A DNA stretch of 64,000 nucleotides from Gordionus sp. m RMFG-2023 (GCF_954871325.1 NC_088775.1:21677561-21741560); one strand, 5' to 3'. Positions 1 to 12,440 are shown, counted from the first letter of the stretch. Notes: generated by a model from the letters alone, not told the origin. Translations and numbers: made by a program.

Positions 1-1432
1 TTTCTAAACTTCAAAATTTCTTCGAAAATTTGATTTGAATTTAAATTGTAAAATTCACAGATATATTCGATATCTTCCTAAATAATTGATTTTTTTGCCA
101 CATTATTTGGCGTAAAAAATGATGTTTGATGTAAAAATTTCATCGAATCATCATTAAATCTTTCGTTAAACTGCAATAATTAAATCGAGTGCAGCATAAA
201 ACGCACCTATTTTAAAGCAAAAAAATTTCTATATTTAATGATGAAAGTATATATACCTCTCCTTTTTGGATTGTAATGTTTGAAGTCTAGAACTTTCAAA
301 ATCAAAAGGTAGATATCTCTCCTTCATAAAATCTTTTGCCTTTGAAAAAACATCCAAAAATTCAGTGTTATTATCTATTAGATTAAAAAATAATTAAGAC
401 AATAATTTATATTATACTTCTCAAATTAATCAAGCAATCTTTTGCCAATTGAATTTGATTTATTGTAAACACTATATCCTTCGAAATGGTTTGCAATTTT
501 GTACAAGCCAAACTTGTTATCAACAATATTTTATTCAGTGTTAAGATAAAATCAAATTTTTTTATTCTAAAGACTATAGCACTAGCCATAGTGGAAGTGA
601 CAGGATCTTCAGAATCCTTTAAATTTGTTAAAGCTGCCCTCAAGGAATCATAAAGTAGAAAAAAATTTACAATAGCTTTATATGACGATAGCCAGCTTCT
701 AAATAAAAAAAAATCAATGGTGTGCAGGCCTTGATTAGAGCAGAGGCGCCAAAGGCAGCTTGTGTTATTGTCATCGATTAAATTTAATCATAGTTCAATT
801 ATGCCAATCAATTAAAGAATTTCGAAATGTTCTAGGAATACTAGATGAGATTTATATCTATTTTAATGGTGTAAAAAGATATGAGGTACTCAAAAAATGT
901 CAGTGTAATGATCTGAAAAAAAACGATTTCTACGCATCAAGAATACCACTCGGTAATAGTACCTTATTTATTTAGATTTAACTCATGTTTGAGGCGCCAT
1001 CATAACTTTGCCCAACTAGAAATTCTAGGGGTAAATTCATCGAGTCAAGTTTGGATATTATATTATGCTTAATAGCGAGACCTGTGGTATTTCCCGTACA
1101 ATATAGGTCAATCAGTATTTCAACAGGCTTTGGCGTCTCATTATTTTCAACATATATCAAAGCTATTGCTTCTGATTTCGAAACATCATATGTGCCTCAA
1201 CTATGATTGAAAAGCACCTGTTAAATGTAATCTGGGGGGGGGGGGTCTTATTATTACATTTATAAACCAGAAATCACTTGAACGATGGATGTAGCAAAAC
1301 AGTAAAAGAATTAAATAATAAAGAAAATTTTAAAAAAAATATATAAAAAATTTTTTTTAAAAAAAAAGAGTACCCCCAAACAAATTGAAGCAGTTGCTTC
1401 GGACCCCCCCCCCTCCGTTGTAGGGGCCACTG
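1..1432 (-). mobile_element. hAT transposon, ZMYM1-like family, truncated left copy
   Basis: Read on the minus strand, this holds pieces of a ZMYM1-like hAT transposase. 1160-978 gives IYVENNETPKPVE and GQSYDGASNMS, a hallmark of this group. 643-407 gives a later segment. 190-1 gives NERFNDDSMKFLHQ, the region before the dimerisation domain, so the element continues past the window start. Its outer end is near 1432, where the minus strand starts CAGTGGCCCC. A sister copy lies at 56584-59058. Relative to it, this copy lacks about 830 bp (junction near 1234, beside a G-run) and has 708-985 inverted. It has many stops and no intact frame, so it is a dead copy. The family call is firm; the inner boundary is unknown. 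Confidence 0.8.
708..985 (+). repeat. Inverted internal segment of the left hAT copy
   Basis: This stretch of about 275 bp reads in the plus direction (CYCHRLNLIIVQLCQ at about 762-810), while the rest of the element reads minus. The sister copy carries the same segment on the minus strand at about 57500-57780. Both breakpoints can be placed within a few bases by comparing the copies: cttctaaat precedes it and gaggcgcca follows. It is an in-place inversion inside one transposon copy, not a separate gene. Confidence 0.8.
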
Positions 1433-4400
1433 CTGATTCGAATGTAAATAGCACATATTCATTATTAGCCATAAATTAGAAAAACATTTTATAGCCATAT
1501 TTTTAGCAAAAATTTAATCGTTTCTATTCAATTTATTTGAAATCGAATATTGTCAAATAAAAGCATGAATTACGTGAAGTCATAAAATTGAGTTCCAAAG
1601 AAATATTTACTTTCATTCATGAAATAAATCATCGAATAAATATATAAAAAATTGTATATCAATTTCTTTTTAAATTTTGACTTGTAAAAATATGACTAAC
1701 TATTAATATGAAGATTGATAAATATGAATTTATTGTTCAAAATTTAATTAAAGTTTTTTAACAATTCAAGCTAACTGACTTGTATATTATATGTAAGGCA
1801 TGAGTCCAAGAAGGGAATTGGGAACCCCTCCCGGAGAATATGCACATTATCCCAGAAATTGTTAAATAATAAGGACAAATAAAGTGCCTATCAGAATTAA
1901 ACACTAAAAAGGGTACATAAAAATTTTTATTAAAAAATCATACTTATTCGATATTAAATCTATTTGATAATCGCTTGTTATTAAATTTTAAATAAAATAG
2001 TCTAGTTTAGTTAATTATTTCATATTTTGTTTGAATTTCTTTCCATATTTAAAATATTAATAAAAAATAAAATTGTTCGAAAATCAATATAATATTTTAA
2101 TTACCTTGACTTTCTTCTGAATTCGCAGTGGTACGCGAAGATATTATATACGAATCATCCTTTCCTTCTTGTAATGCAACTTCTTTATCTTTTATAATCA
2201 CCATTTACACAAAATAAAATTTTATCTTTTTTAAATAAAATCTTCTGCTATAAAACTAATTTTATATTTTATCTATATTTTTCAAATTTTTAGCTTTTTT
2301 TACAAACAAAACACAATAGACAAAATTTTTTATAATTAATTAAATTTTTTAATTAATTTTTTTTAATCAAAATATATAGAATCACAAAAAAACTAAAAAA
2401 AAATAACCGTTAATTATTTAAAAGTTTTTCACGAATAAAAGCAAAAAAATAATTTTAGTTTTATTGGTTTTATTATATTATATATTATTAATGTAAAATT
2501 ATTTATTTATTTATGTTTTAATTATTTGTATTCGCATTCGAAATTAATAAACCATTACCAACAAAAATAAAATAACCAATACAATACTGATAAAGATTAT
2601 GATGATTTCGCAAAATTATGTTTTTGTTATTTATTAACTTTTATATATTTCTTTGATATTATTAATAGTATTTATTATTCTAATTCACAAATAAGATCAT
2701 TCCTTCTTTTATTTTTTTCATTCCTTATAAATTTTTTTGTCCCTTTTATATATTTTTGATTATGTATAAATATTAAAAATATACATATCATATCTTGAAA
2801 TAAATCTTGTATTAATTAAAACAATTTCAATTTAGCACTCTCCCTTTTTTTAAATTTATTACTAAACAATAGATGAGTCAAAAAATAAAAATTATTAAGT
2901 TATTTATTTACAAATATTTATTTTAAAATATAAATAAAAGGGGAGACGGACATGTGATTAGTATTAAATTTTTTAAAAATTCTTTAAATTTATTGATAAT
3001 TTTATAGTTAAATAAATTAATATAAAATAGTACCTCAATATAGTTGAGTATTGGTTCATTCGGTTCAATCTTCAGGCGCCTGCTGGAGAAAATCCATTAA
3101 TATTATGGCGTTTTAATTTATATTAGTTTCTTCCAAATTTGAGCTGCTATCTTTTTAAGAAAATTTCCGAGATCAAAGTGATATTTTTCGACTAAAAACT
3201 TTGTTTAGCCGGCTATAAAATGGCTAAAAATATATTACTAATTACCCAACTATAACAGTCAAATCAATTTTTTGCTTAAGGCTTACAAGAGTATTCTTAA
3301 TTAGCAGATACCAAGCTCCCTCCGAATCGTGAAAATCCTATTCGAATATTAAATCACAGTCTGGTTTAATTTTTGCTACTAAATTCTCCATATTTTGAAC
3401 CCTTCTCTTGGTTGGATATGACGGGCTCTAAAGATTTATGGGCGTGCGTAAGCTGCTCACTAAATCTTCTGTTCTTTTGTTTAATCACAATATTACCTTT
3501 GTTTTGAACATGTTAAAATATAATAATATTTTGACAACTCACATCCTTTAATTTTATATGTAAAAAATAATTTCAAATAAAGTTGAAGAAAAAAAAAAAT
3601 TAATTTGCCTACAATCTGTTTAATAATAAACATGCGATGAATCAAAAAAAAATATAATACTTATTAATTTTTAATTGATTATACAAACAGAATCACTGGC
3701 GTCAGCCTATACATTTAGATTAGAATAAGAAAAATAAATTTAAAGTTGAAACTTTCTATTCTCTAAAATATAAGTCTGAAAGCTAATTAGCTTGAGCATT
3801 CAAAATGAGAGCTATTTTATTAATTACAATTTTTTCTCCACTGATTAGTATATATATATATTACAAAGGTAAAAACTACAATTTTATATTCCCTTATCCG
3901 ATTTCCATTTAAAAAAATCCCTAACTTTGTTAATACAATCCCTCTTCTCGTAATATTATTAAATCATCATACCTCGAATTCAGTCAAATAACTTAGTCAA
4001 TCCCATACTTTTGTTCCGATATAATTTTATTTATAAGATTTATCAATAAATTGAAAGTCATTTATAGTAATTTTATATGTGTGATCTTCGTGAATTCAAA
4101 ATTTAAATTGATCTTTATTTTTTTTAAATTTAAGAGAAAATTTATATTTATATCTAAAACCTGCTGATACATACCCATTTTAAGGCCAGCCCGAATTTTA
4201 AAATTTAATTTTTCTAAATAATTTTGGCTCTATTATATAAAAAGTTTCAAAGATAAATCTATAGTATATATTTCTAGAAATTTAATATAGACATTAATTG
4301 AAAATTAATCCTTGTCTATTCCTGTTATTTATAAATAGCATTTATGCCAAACGGTGACCTTTCAATGGTGTCGTTTTGTAAAATTCTATATAATATATAT

Positions 4401-4850
4401 ATATATGACAACAAGGGGGATTCTTAAATTACCAATTCGCCCCGTTTTTCCTAAAATATCCTCTGCCCATATTTTAATCAAATAAAGTTCATTCAGGAGT
4501 TCAAGAAAATGATTTTTTATTGAGGAACGTCTCATCCTATTCATTTCCATCTTCAAATATTAAAATATAAAATATACTATCTTTAGTTATTGTTATTTTT
4601 TTCTCATTTTATCAAAAGAGATACACGTCTAGCATATTTTATCGATAAAAATATATATCGGCTTTTATGTTATATTTACCATTTTTTAATTTATATATTT
4701 TTTAAATTTTAAATTTAGGAAAAAAATCTTATGTCTAGTTTTTTTTTAAAAAAAAAAAAGTTCATAAAGAAAAATAATGTAGGCCCGGCTCTGAACCAAC
4801 AGTTGGAAAATTACTAGCTCATATCATATTATCAATTTATTCAATTTTCA
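1433..4850. other. No recognisable gene
   Basis: AT-rich sequence with long A and T runs. I find no open frame with recognisable protein content, no element termini and no RNA gene. The one possible exception is the exon candidate at 2105-2204. Confidence 0.5.
2105..2204 (-). CDS. Candidate first coding exon, function unknown
   Basis: On the minus strand an ATG at 2204-2202 opens 33 codons (start MVIIKDKEVALQEGK), ending in CAAG followed by a GTAATT donor at 2104-2099. The peptide is hydrophilic, and base composition here is less skewed than in the flanks. I see no convincing partner exon downstream (below 2100) and recognise no family. An ATG exon with a good donor could also occur by chance in sequence this AT-rich. 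Confidence 0.22.
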
Positions 4851-6585
4851 AGTGTTGTTAAAAGTTACTTTTGAAACTTAATTAGTTATAGTTACTAGTT
4901 ACATATTTTAGATGTAACTAGTTACAAGTTACCGTTATATTTGAAAAGTAAATCGTTACCTTATTAGTTAATAGTTACTTTATAAATCATTTATATAACA
5001 CATCATTTTTTTATTTTATAATAAAAAATTACGATTTATAATTAATCAATGGTATTTAAAAGAAAATATAAATTTATTTATATAAAAATATAATTATGCT
5101 GTATCCGGAGAATAAAATATACTTACACCGAAATAAAATATCAGAATATCATACGGACTTAGAAAGTTTTTATTTGCCTTTTTAAAATTATACTATTTTA
5201 AAAATTTCTGTCTTAAGGACCCGCTTGTGTCTCTTCAAAAATATGCCTCCTTAGAGTGAGAAAACGTTCTACGGGAGCACGAGGCGTGAGGACAACATTG
5301 TATTTGATAAGAAATAATAATTTAATTTCTTTTTAATTATTTCAGATGATATTTTGTTCCATATAGGTAGGCATTTTTATGGCAATGTTATAAGCTTTCT
5401 TATACTTATATAAAAAGATCTTGTTGGCATCGTTGCTACTAAGTATAATGTAAGACAAGAACATCATCATTCCCTGGGAAAGGTAATCAAAGTAATTTTT
5501 ATTAAGTTTAATTTTGATAATTCTATAAAATATTTAGCTAAAAAAAATCTTGTTACATGTACATCTAAATAAAATTTAGTACAATTATTTAAGATATAAT
5601 ATGTGAAAATAATTATGCAGAGATAAGTTCCCATAGATGGCTGTGGATGACAGATGCTGAAATATACCTTGGAAGGCATAGGGATAGTTTTGTTAAACGG
5701 CACGATTTAGGTCGACTTTTAAAAACGTCCCGATTATAAGATTTAAGCTAAAATAATATGATGTAAGACTCGAGATTTGACAAATAGAGATCCAAAACTT
5801 TTATACCATCGATGAGCAAAATCTTCAGGCTACTATTTTGTCTTAAATCTTAATCCGGCTTTTTTTAAAATTGACTTAAATTGAGCCGTTTAACAATACT
5901 ACATAGGAAGCACTTAACGCTATTATTGCCAATACTACCAATCTTCTCTTTGTAAAATCCAAAATACTTTTTAAAGCTTGGATGTATATTAATATCTAAG
6001 TCTGTTGCTTTAATAATACTTTTAGAAAGAGATAAGACAATTTCTATTTCATTATTCAGAATCATTTGAATGTCATCCTCATTAAATAACGAGTCAGAGT
6101 CAGAATTGAAAATTTGTCTGATCTCGTAAATATTATTTTAAGCTAATAAAATTTCCCTCCTACATATTACACTCCAAATAAGTAAAAAAAAAATTAAATT
6201 ACGTCTATAATTCAAAAATTTTTTAAAAGTGAAAAACCAAAATTATTTTATAAAAGTTTATTCTAGACCTACCAATAAAATTTATGTAAAAACCCACATA
6301 ATAGTGTTTTCCCCCTAGCAAAATCTAGGCTACGGCTATGATTCCGTATCTGTCTGCTTCATTTATCAATGTTTACCGAATCAGATATTTAATAAATGTT
6401 TTAAATTAAAAGGTTCAATTTAAAATTTTTATTATAACATTTTAAAATAATAATTTATTATTTGAATATATTTATAATAATATATATGAATATTTTAAAA
6501 AGTAACTAGTATACACTTAGCAGTTACACTCCAAAATATATAAATAGTTACAGTTATTTTTTTTTTGCAAAATGCAACCAAAATT
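4851..6585 (-). mobile_element. hAT transposon with TAACTAGTTAC subterminal repeats
   Basis: The left end (AGTGTTGTTAAAAGTTAC) matches the terminus of the element at 31231-32194 with one base changed. Both flanks are packed with GTTAC/TAACTAGTTAC motifs (4855-4980 and 6500-6580). On the minus strand the hAT C-terminal dimerisation region is readable at about 5320-5215: KYNVVLT and APVERFLTLRRHIF, which aligns with KYNVVLTSSAPVERLFSLG in the 31-kb element. The right end is diverged, so 6585 is approximate. No target-site duplication was found. Confidence 0.72.
5215..6065 (-). pseudogene. hAT transposase remnant
   Basis: It runs from an N-terminal region at 6065-5865 (INIHPSFKKYFGFYKEKIG, then SVKCFLC, resembling the start of a zinc-binding DNA-binding domain) to the dimerisation domain at about 5320-5215. 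The middle is badly decayed and open only in short frames, and the catalytic core is largely missing. It cannot encode an active transposase. Assignment rests mainly on the C-terminal APVER block shared with 31445-31840. Confidence 0.6.
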
Positions 6586-6934
6586 ATTATAACAAAATTT
6601 TAATAATCCCGGTGATGACGTAAAATAATCAAAATTTAAATAATCCGGGAAAAACTCCTAGCTAAAAAAATTTTTTTAATACGATATGGCCTTAAAGTGG
6701 AAATCTTTTTTAAACCCCAGCCTTATATTTCTACATTCTCTGAAATAAAAAACTAAACCCTGGGAACAGTATCCTGGAGAGATGATATAAGCAAGACTCG
6801 TCATCTCCTTGGATATTTCCCTCTATTCTTAATACACATCCCCATGTAAGGAGCACTGTTTATTTTAAAAAAAGAGCTAAGATTAATTTCATAGGATTCC
6901 CAGATGCATTTTCTTTTTCCAATATTTTTTTCCA
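6586..6934. other. No gene seen
   Basis: AT-rich spacer between the hAT end and the first readable LINE codons. Nothing identifiable. Confidence 0.4.
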
Positions 6935-7761
6935 TTGAATTATTTATTTATTGTAAATTTAAGCGAATATTGTCCTCTTGGGATCATTGACCTTAACCAC
7001 GATACTGTGTTCAATCATACACCATTGAACGCTTTAACACATCTCGGATCTCCAGTAGGTAAAGACGAGTCCTTTATCAAGTTCTTTGCCGATATTCTAC
7101 GAGAGATATCCCATGCGCGATACACTATCTCGTCTCCCAGGTCACCAAGCTTTCTTTTTATTAAAGAACTACCTTTTAATTCCAAGAATTTTATATACAC
7201 TCCGAGCGTCATGGATCTTTCATAATGACGTCAACCTCGCTTCACACGAACTGGAGATTAAACGCCTAACAGATATACTCAATCTTAAATTTGGGGAATT
7301 ATCATGGTTACAGGCTACCTTACCAACCAAATCCGGCGGCATTGGTATAAGGTTACCTTCCTACTTTCTGTTAGTGCATTCATATCCTCTCGCCTGTCCT
7401 GCGAGCCTATCATTCAAACACTAATAAAACATTCTGATTCCTTACTCCTACAGGCAATTGATCTATGGAAGTCCCTATCATTAGTCGATCCCCCATCGTC
7501 GGCATTACAGAAGGATTGGGATAAACCTCGTTGCCTATACAATTCCGATGGTAAGCGGCCCGATGGTTCGACTATGATCCCTTGGAAGAGGAGGGAATTC
7601 CTAACTTGGGATTTCTCATGCATCGATCCTCTTGCCCCTTCCAAGAGATGCCATACTAGATGCCGAGGCGAATAAACTACCTAAATATTCGCCATCTCTT
7701 CCCGTCAATTATACATTCCTACCATTAATCGCCACTACTCTAACGCCGTTCGGCTCTCATG
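6935..7761 (+). pseudogene. LINE reverse-transcriptase C-terminal fragment, first part
   Basis: The 3' portion of a non-LTR retrotransposon ORF2. Readable blocks in order are GSPVGKDESFIKFF (about 7050), DTLSRLPGHQAFFLLKNYL (about 7110), YTLRASWIFHND, LSWLQATLPTKSGGIGIRLP (about 7300), ISSRLSCEP, ALQKDWDKP and RPDGSTMIPWKR...WDFSCIDPLAPS (to about 7640). These order and motif features belong to a LINE family common in arthropods and other invertebrates; I cannot name the clade. A segment is missing between DWDKP and RPDG, and the frame changes several times. The element is 5'-truncated and is cut by the hAT at 7762; it resumes at 11256. Confidence 0.8.
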
Positions 7762-8324
7762 CAGGGTTGCCATATCTCCCCCTATTAGTGGGAGACTCCC
7801 ACAATTTTTTAGTTTACACGCAGACATCTCTCTCCCGCAAAACTACCGCAATTGGAAATCTCCCGCAAAAATCTACCGCAATTTTTTAATTTCTCCCGCA
7901 ATGTTTTTAAAAAGTATTTTAACGTTTTTAATATATAAATAATAATTTTGAGAGACAGTAATTGATTATTTTTATATTTTTAAAATAAATTTTAAATATT
8001 TCGAAAAATATGTCTAATTTGTAAATTTCTTTTTATCCTGTTTTATTTTTATCCAATAATGAATCAACATCATTTCATTCATATAAGTCAGTATAGGGGA
8101 GTATATCGTATATCAACATCGATTGCAATACAAAAATATTCTCCAAAAATAATAAATAATACAGATGCAACTACAGCTGCGGAAATCGTATAAACCTATT
8201 TTATAGTTCAACATTCAAAGAGCTATATCATCACAATCTTTTCCCCATGATATTTAATGACTCCAATATAAGTGCAAACCTTACTTGGTTTTAGTACCTG
8301 AATCCTAGGGGTCAATTCTAGACG

Positions 8325-9690
8325 ATTTGAAAGATGAGCATCCATATGCAATTCTAACAGATGTATCTAATAAAGGAAATATTAAAACATTTCCCTTGTT
8401 CCTTCGCTATTTCAACTAGAATAAAAACATTTCAATAAAACTGTTAAAATATTTTCCTCGGATAGTGAAAAATCCAACGATGTCTAACCACATAATGTAA
8501 ATATAGCTGATTCAGGATTATCAATGAATTGTATGTCAGCTATCTGCGCTGATAATGCCTCTGTAAATTTTGGCAAAAACCAAAGTGTATTTACTTAATT
8601 GAGGTAGTAGATAATAAATTAATAACAATTGGCTGTATATGCCATATACAACATGATTCTTGCAAGAAGGCAATAAATGTATTATCTATGGATGTCGAAA
8701 TAATTGTGATGAAATGTTTTAACGATTTAGTTCATCAACTAAAAGAGTTAATGAATTAAAAGAGTTGGTGGAGTGATCTGACTTGGAATGGTGTGAGATT
8801 TTGCGATATGTACCTATCAGATGGTTATCATTAATACTTGACATCAATAGTAAAATTTTACAAACCCTTAAAAAAATACTTTATAAATAAAGATTTTAAA
8901 AGCTGTCCTAAAATTTTGAAATATTTTTTGGATTATGAAATGGCAGAAGCATATTTGGGATTAGTTCCACATGTAGGAAATCTATTTCATGCAGTTAATA
9001 TTCAATTGTAATCAGAATATTCTTTATTAATAAATATTCACAAAATCATGCTACAGCTCTGTTCATCTCTACAGTTAAAAATTGATAATAAATTTTGTAG
9101 CGCTATTGCTAAAAATATTATATTAAAATGTTCAAATAATACTCTAATTAATACATTTTGGAATGAAGCAGATATTTTTATTAAGACAATTTTAGATATT
9201 AACAATCAAAAATTTTAATAACTCTATTTACAAATGTATAAATATGACCTTGGAACAGAAACCATCAATTGATGGTTTTTGTAATTTAATAATTATTTTA
9301 AAAATACTGAAAAACATTGATGTCTTGTTTGAGGAGATTGTTTTTCTCTCTTTTTTTTTATGATTAGCCAGAATACTTAAAGTTAGATGGTCTAAAAGTA
9401 TAGGAGAAATGGGTTGAATTTTTTCATAATAACAAAAAATCGTCATGCTTGGAAAAAATATGCGAGTGACTTCTCCTTACCTCATTCTAATGCCTCATCC
9501 GAGCGCATTTTTACCTGATGAGGACTGCCTGGAAAAAGGAGAGTTATCGGATTGCTTTAACAACATTAGAGGCCGAGCTAATGGTTAAACATATTTATAA
9601 TATATCATGCCAGGAATTTTATAAATATCTCACTAACGATGGTAAACGTTTAGTTCCTTTATTCAAAACTCAAATAAAATATAATTAACA
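8325..9690 (+). pseudogene. hAT transposase remnant, plus orientation
   Basis: Blocks match the transposase at 18883-20809: LDDLKDEHPYAILTD and NKGNIKTFP (about 8320-8400), RVNELKELVE (about 8740-8770), YVPIRWLSLILDI (about 8810), and a C-terminus EFYKYLTNDGKRLVPLFKT (about 9612-9670) that mirrors the end of the other copy. Stops and frame changes occur throughout, so it is non-coding today. The dimerisation region near 9475-9600 survives as PHSNASSERIF-like sequence across frame changes. Confidence 0.75.
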
Positions 9691-9779
9691 TTATAACTAT
9701 TTAATTTTCCATATTTATTTTATATTTTTAAAATCTTATTTATACATTCGCATAAAATAAATAAATTTTTTACAATGTA

Positions 9780-10800
9780 AATCAAAAATAGAGAGCATCA
9801 ATCTCCTCAAACAAGATATCAATGTCTATTGATATTTTTAAAATATTTGAACATTTTAATATAGTTTTATCAATGGCGCCATAAAATTTATTATCAATTT
9901 TTAACTGTAAAGATGAACACATCTGCAGCATAATTTTGTGAATCTTTGTTAAGATTCTTCTGATTGCAACTGCACATTAACAGCATGTAGTAGATTTACT
10001 ACATGTGAAATCAATCCAATATACACCTCTGCCATTCATTATTGAAAAAAATTTTCGAAATGTTAGGACAGCTATTATAATCTTTATTTAAGGAATATAT
10101 TTTTAAAGGTTTATAAAATTTTAAGAATATATCGATGGCGGGTATTAGGAACGTCTCGCAACCAACATTGTGCTGACTCAATTCTGTAAATACACTCTGG
10201 TATTTCCCAAATTCACTAAAGCATTATCAGATCAGAAAGCTGACATGCAATTTATTGATAATCCCGAATCTGATATATTTACCATTATATGGTTAACTAT
10301 GCCTTTATATTTTTCACTATTTAAGGGGAAAAAATTTAATCGTTTCCTTGAAACGTCCTTAATTTTGTTAAAATAGCAAAGGATCAAGGGAAATGTTTTA
10401 TATTTCCCTTATTAGATGCATCTGTTAGAATTGCATATGTATACCCATCTTTCAAATCGTCAAGAATTGATCTCCTGAATTCAGGTTCTAAAACATTGAT
10501 GATATATTTGCTCATTTTTGTTCTACAAGTAAAGTTTTCATTTAGCTTGGAGTCGTTAAATATTATGTGGAAAGATTCTACGCACATTGTAATGATAAGT
10601 AACTCTATGAATGTTGTACCACAAGATAAGTGATTACAATTGCCGCAACTGTAGTTGCATCTGTATTATTTCTTATTTTTTGAGAATATTTTTGTTTTGC
10701 AATGGATGTAGATACACTCTCCTGCACTGATTATAATAATGTGATTGAACAATAATAAATAAAATAATTATCATTGAAATGAGTACAATATTACCTTATT
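9780..10800 (-). pseudogene. hAT transposase remnant, minus orientation
   Basis: Minus-strand reading gives ILDDLKDGYTYAILTD and NKGNIKHFP (10587-10384), then a NALVNLG-type block (about 10240) matching the ADNASVNFG core of the same transposase family. Most of the C-terminal half is absent or degraded. It faces the plus-strand remnant tail to tail. It could be a second insertion or a duplication with inversion; the sequence does not decide between them. Confidence 0.65.
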
Positions 10801-11255
10801 ATGTATTTAAACGTGATACGTGATAATTAAGCGCCTATCCCTATAATGTATACACACACAAAGGAGATTTCCAATTACGGATGTTTTGCGGAACATTCGC
10901 ATAAAATATATTTTTTACATGTAAAATTAAAATCGTTTGTTTTTTTATAAAATCTTATCTTGTTTACATTCTTTTATATTTAAAAAGGATCGTTGGTTAT
11001 TTTATAAATTAATATATTTTAATAAATCAACATGTTATTTTATTTTGTAAAATAGTTACCGACTGTATTTATATAAACTAATTATAAAAAATAATAGGCG
11101 AATAATTAAGTCAATTCAAAATACCGACCGAAGGCCCGCAAAAAATTTTTTTTTAACAACTCTTATATTTCTACTACAATTTTCATATTTCTCTCGCAAA
11201 ATATCAAATTTCTCCCGCTATTTGAAAATTTTTACCTGACAACCCTGCTCTCATG

Positions 11256-11405
11256 CCCTAAACTTCTTTAAAGAGCTGGGAAAACGGATCTCTGCTAGGA
11301 CTGAGGATCCCAACGAGGGATTCTACCTACGCCAACGATTAGCCATAAACATAGTAAAATATAATTATCTCAGCTTTATATTTTCAATATCCGAAACCCT
11401 ATAAT
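11256..11405 (+). pseudogene. LINE fragment, second part after the hAT insertion
   Basis: After the second copy of the target duplication the LINE tail resumes: FFKELGKRISARTEDPNEGF, then LRQRLAINIVKYNYLSFIFS. These are the last residues of this LINE ORF family. The frame is open over this short stretch and then runs out into AT-rich sequence (11406-11824 holds nothing I can identify). Confidence 0.78.
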
Positions 11406-11824
11406 TGAACATCTTATGCATAGTATAGACTTTGGCCATTTTGTTGACTATTATAATGTTAGCGCTAAAAGGGAACTTGAATCTCAATCAATAAAAAAAT
11501 AGCAAGAATTAATGACTTTACATAATTGTGATTTACTAATATTATATTTTTTTACTATTATTATAACATACCTTGATATAAATTGTCGATATAACGAATT
11601 TATAATACTTTAATCATCTTGTAATTAATTAAAATATTCAGTAATTAATAAAATATATTATAAAAAAAGAAAGGCATATAACTATTTTTTTCTAATACAA
11701 AATTAATAAAGGTGATAAATATAAAATTATAATTAAAGAGATGAAAAGAAAAGGATTAAGATTAAAAAAAGATGCTTAAAGAAAAAAAACAATAGAGAGA
11801 AACTGGACAGGAAATAAAGTATAA

Positions 11825-12440
11825 TGAGGCATGAAATATTCGATGGAAGAAATAAAATCCATGTAGTTAGAAAGAATAATCGTAATAACAAGTCTTTGTC
11901 GTATAAAAGGAGATTCCTTAGACCGATCAGTCTTTTCGCTAATCCGTCTGCCACCCTAATTCTTTAAAGGCCATTTCGCTTTGATGTTGAAAGTGGTAAG
12001 AGTGGAAAGAAGGATCGATGGAGCTGTATTTGGTTTCGAGTTTATGCAAGGAGCAAAGGAATCGACGTTGAGGTTGGATAGTGCATTTGGATGAATTCAG
12101 GTGAAGTTTCAACCCGTAATTTTACACCTTGACCAAGGAATTAAAATCATTCCATCCAGACGTTTCCTCTCAGTTTTGAATATGCCAGTTAGTTCAAATA
12201 TATAGAGGTATTGGCTGCGGATTTAAGTGCACGTAACATTTGTATCCCTTGAGAAGCGACCTCGAGAAAAGTAGCAATCGAGGCTATGCATACCCTTGCA
12301 ATCCTCTGGTTTCATATTGTTTACATTGGTAAGGTAGAATAATTTCGCAGTTTAACCATAATCCATAGCTCATCTGCGGAAAGCATAAATCGAGGTTGTT
12401 GGAAGGTATGGTTTCCAGAAACTTGTAACCAGATCCTTTA
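11825..12440 (-). pseudogene. LINE C-terminal fragment, separate copy
   Basis: Minus-strand reading gives LSADELWIMVKLRNYSTLP (about 12385-12325), then RKRLDGMILIPWSRCKIT (about 12170-12110), and FIRQRLVITIILSNYMDF (about 11910-11860). These correspond to the ADE-x-RI, RPDG-x-LIPW and LRQRL blocks of the LINE at 6935-11405. It is more complete in the middle than that copy but carries several frame changes. It reads in the opposite direction to its neighbour, so it is an independent insertion or an inverted piece. Confidence 0.7.

Larger units (their letters stand above)
7762..11247 (+). mobile_element. hAT transposon, CAGGGTTGCCA family, inserted in a LINE
   Basis: It starts CAGGGTTGCCA and ends TGACAACCCTG, imperfect inverted termini. 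It is flanked by a perfect 8-bp target-site duplication, ctctcatg at 7754-7761 and 11248-11255, and LINE codons continue on both sides, which proves the insertion. The termini carry CTCCCGC repeats. Inside are a plus-strand transposase remnant (8325-9690) and a partial second copy in the opposite orientation (about 10800-9780), so the interior is a large inverted repeat. It belongs to the same family as 12763-21026. Confidence 0.92.

Noticed and set aside
1230-1420. Long G and C runs as an assembly artefact
   Set aside because: The same runs flank the sister element at 58870-59058 and fit the C/G-rich ends of this hAT family, although run lengths may well be inaccurate.
3050-3110. Possible tRNA because of ggttcaatc-like bases
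   Set aside because: No acceptor, D or anticodon stems can be paired around it. I found no tRNA or rRNA in the window.
11733-11954. Minus-strand frame starting MADGLAKRLIGLRN and then very hydrophobic
   Set aside because: The hydrophobic part is T-rich low-complexity DNA, and the region lies at the end of a LINE fragment read in another frame.
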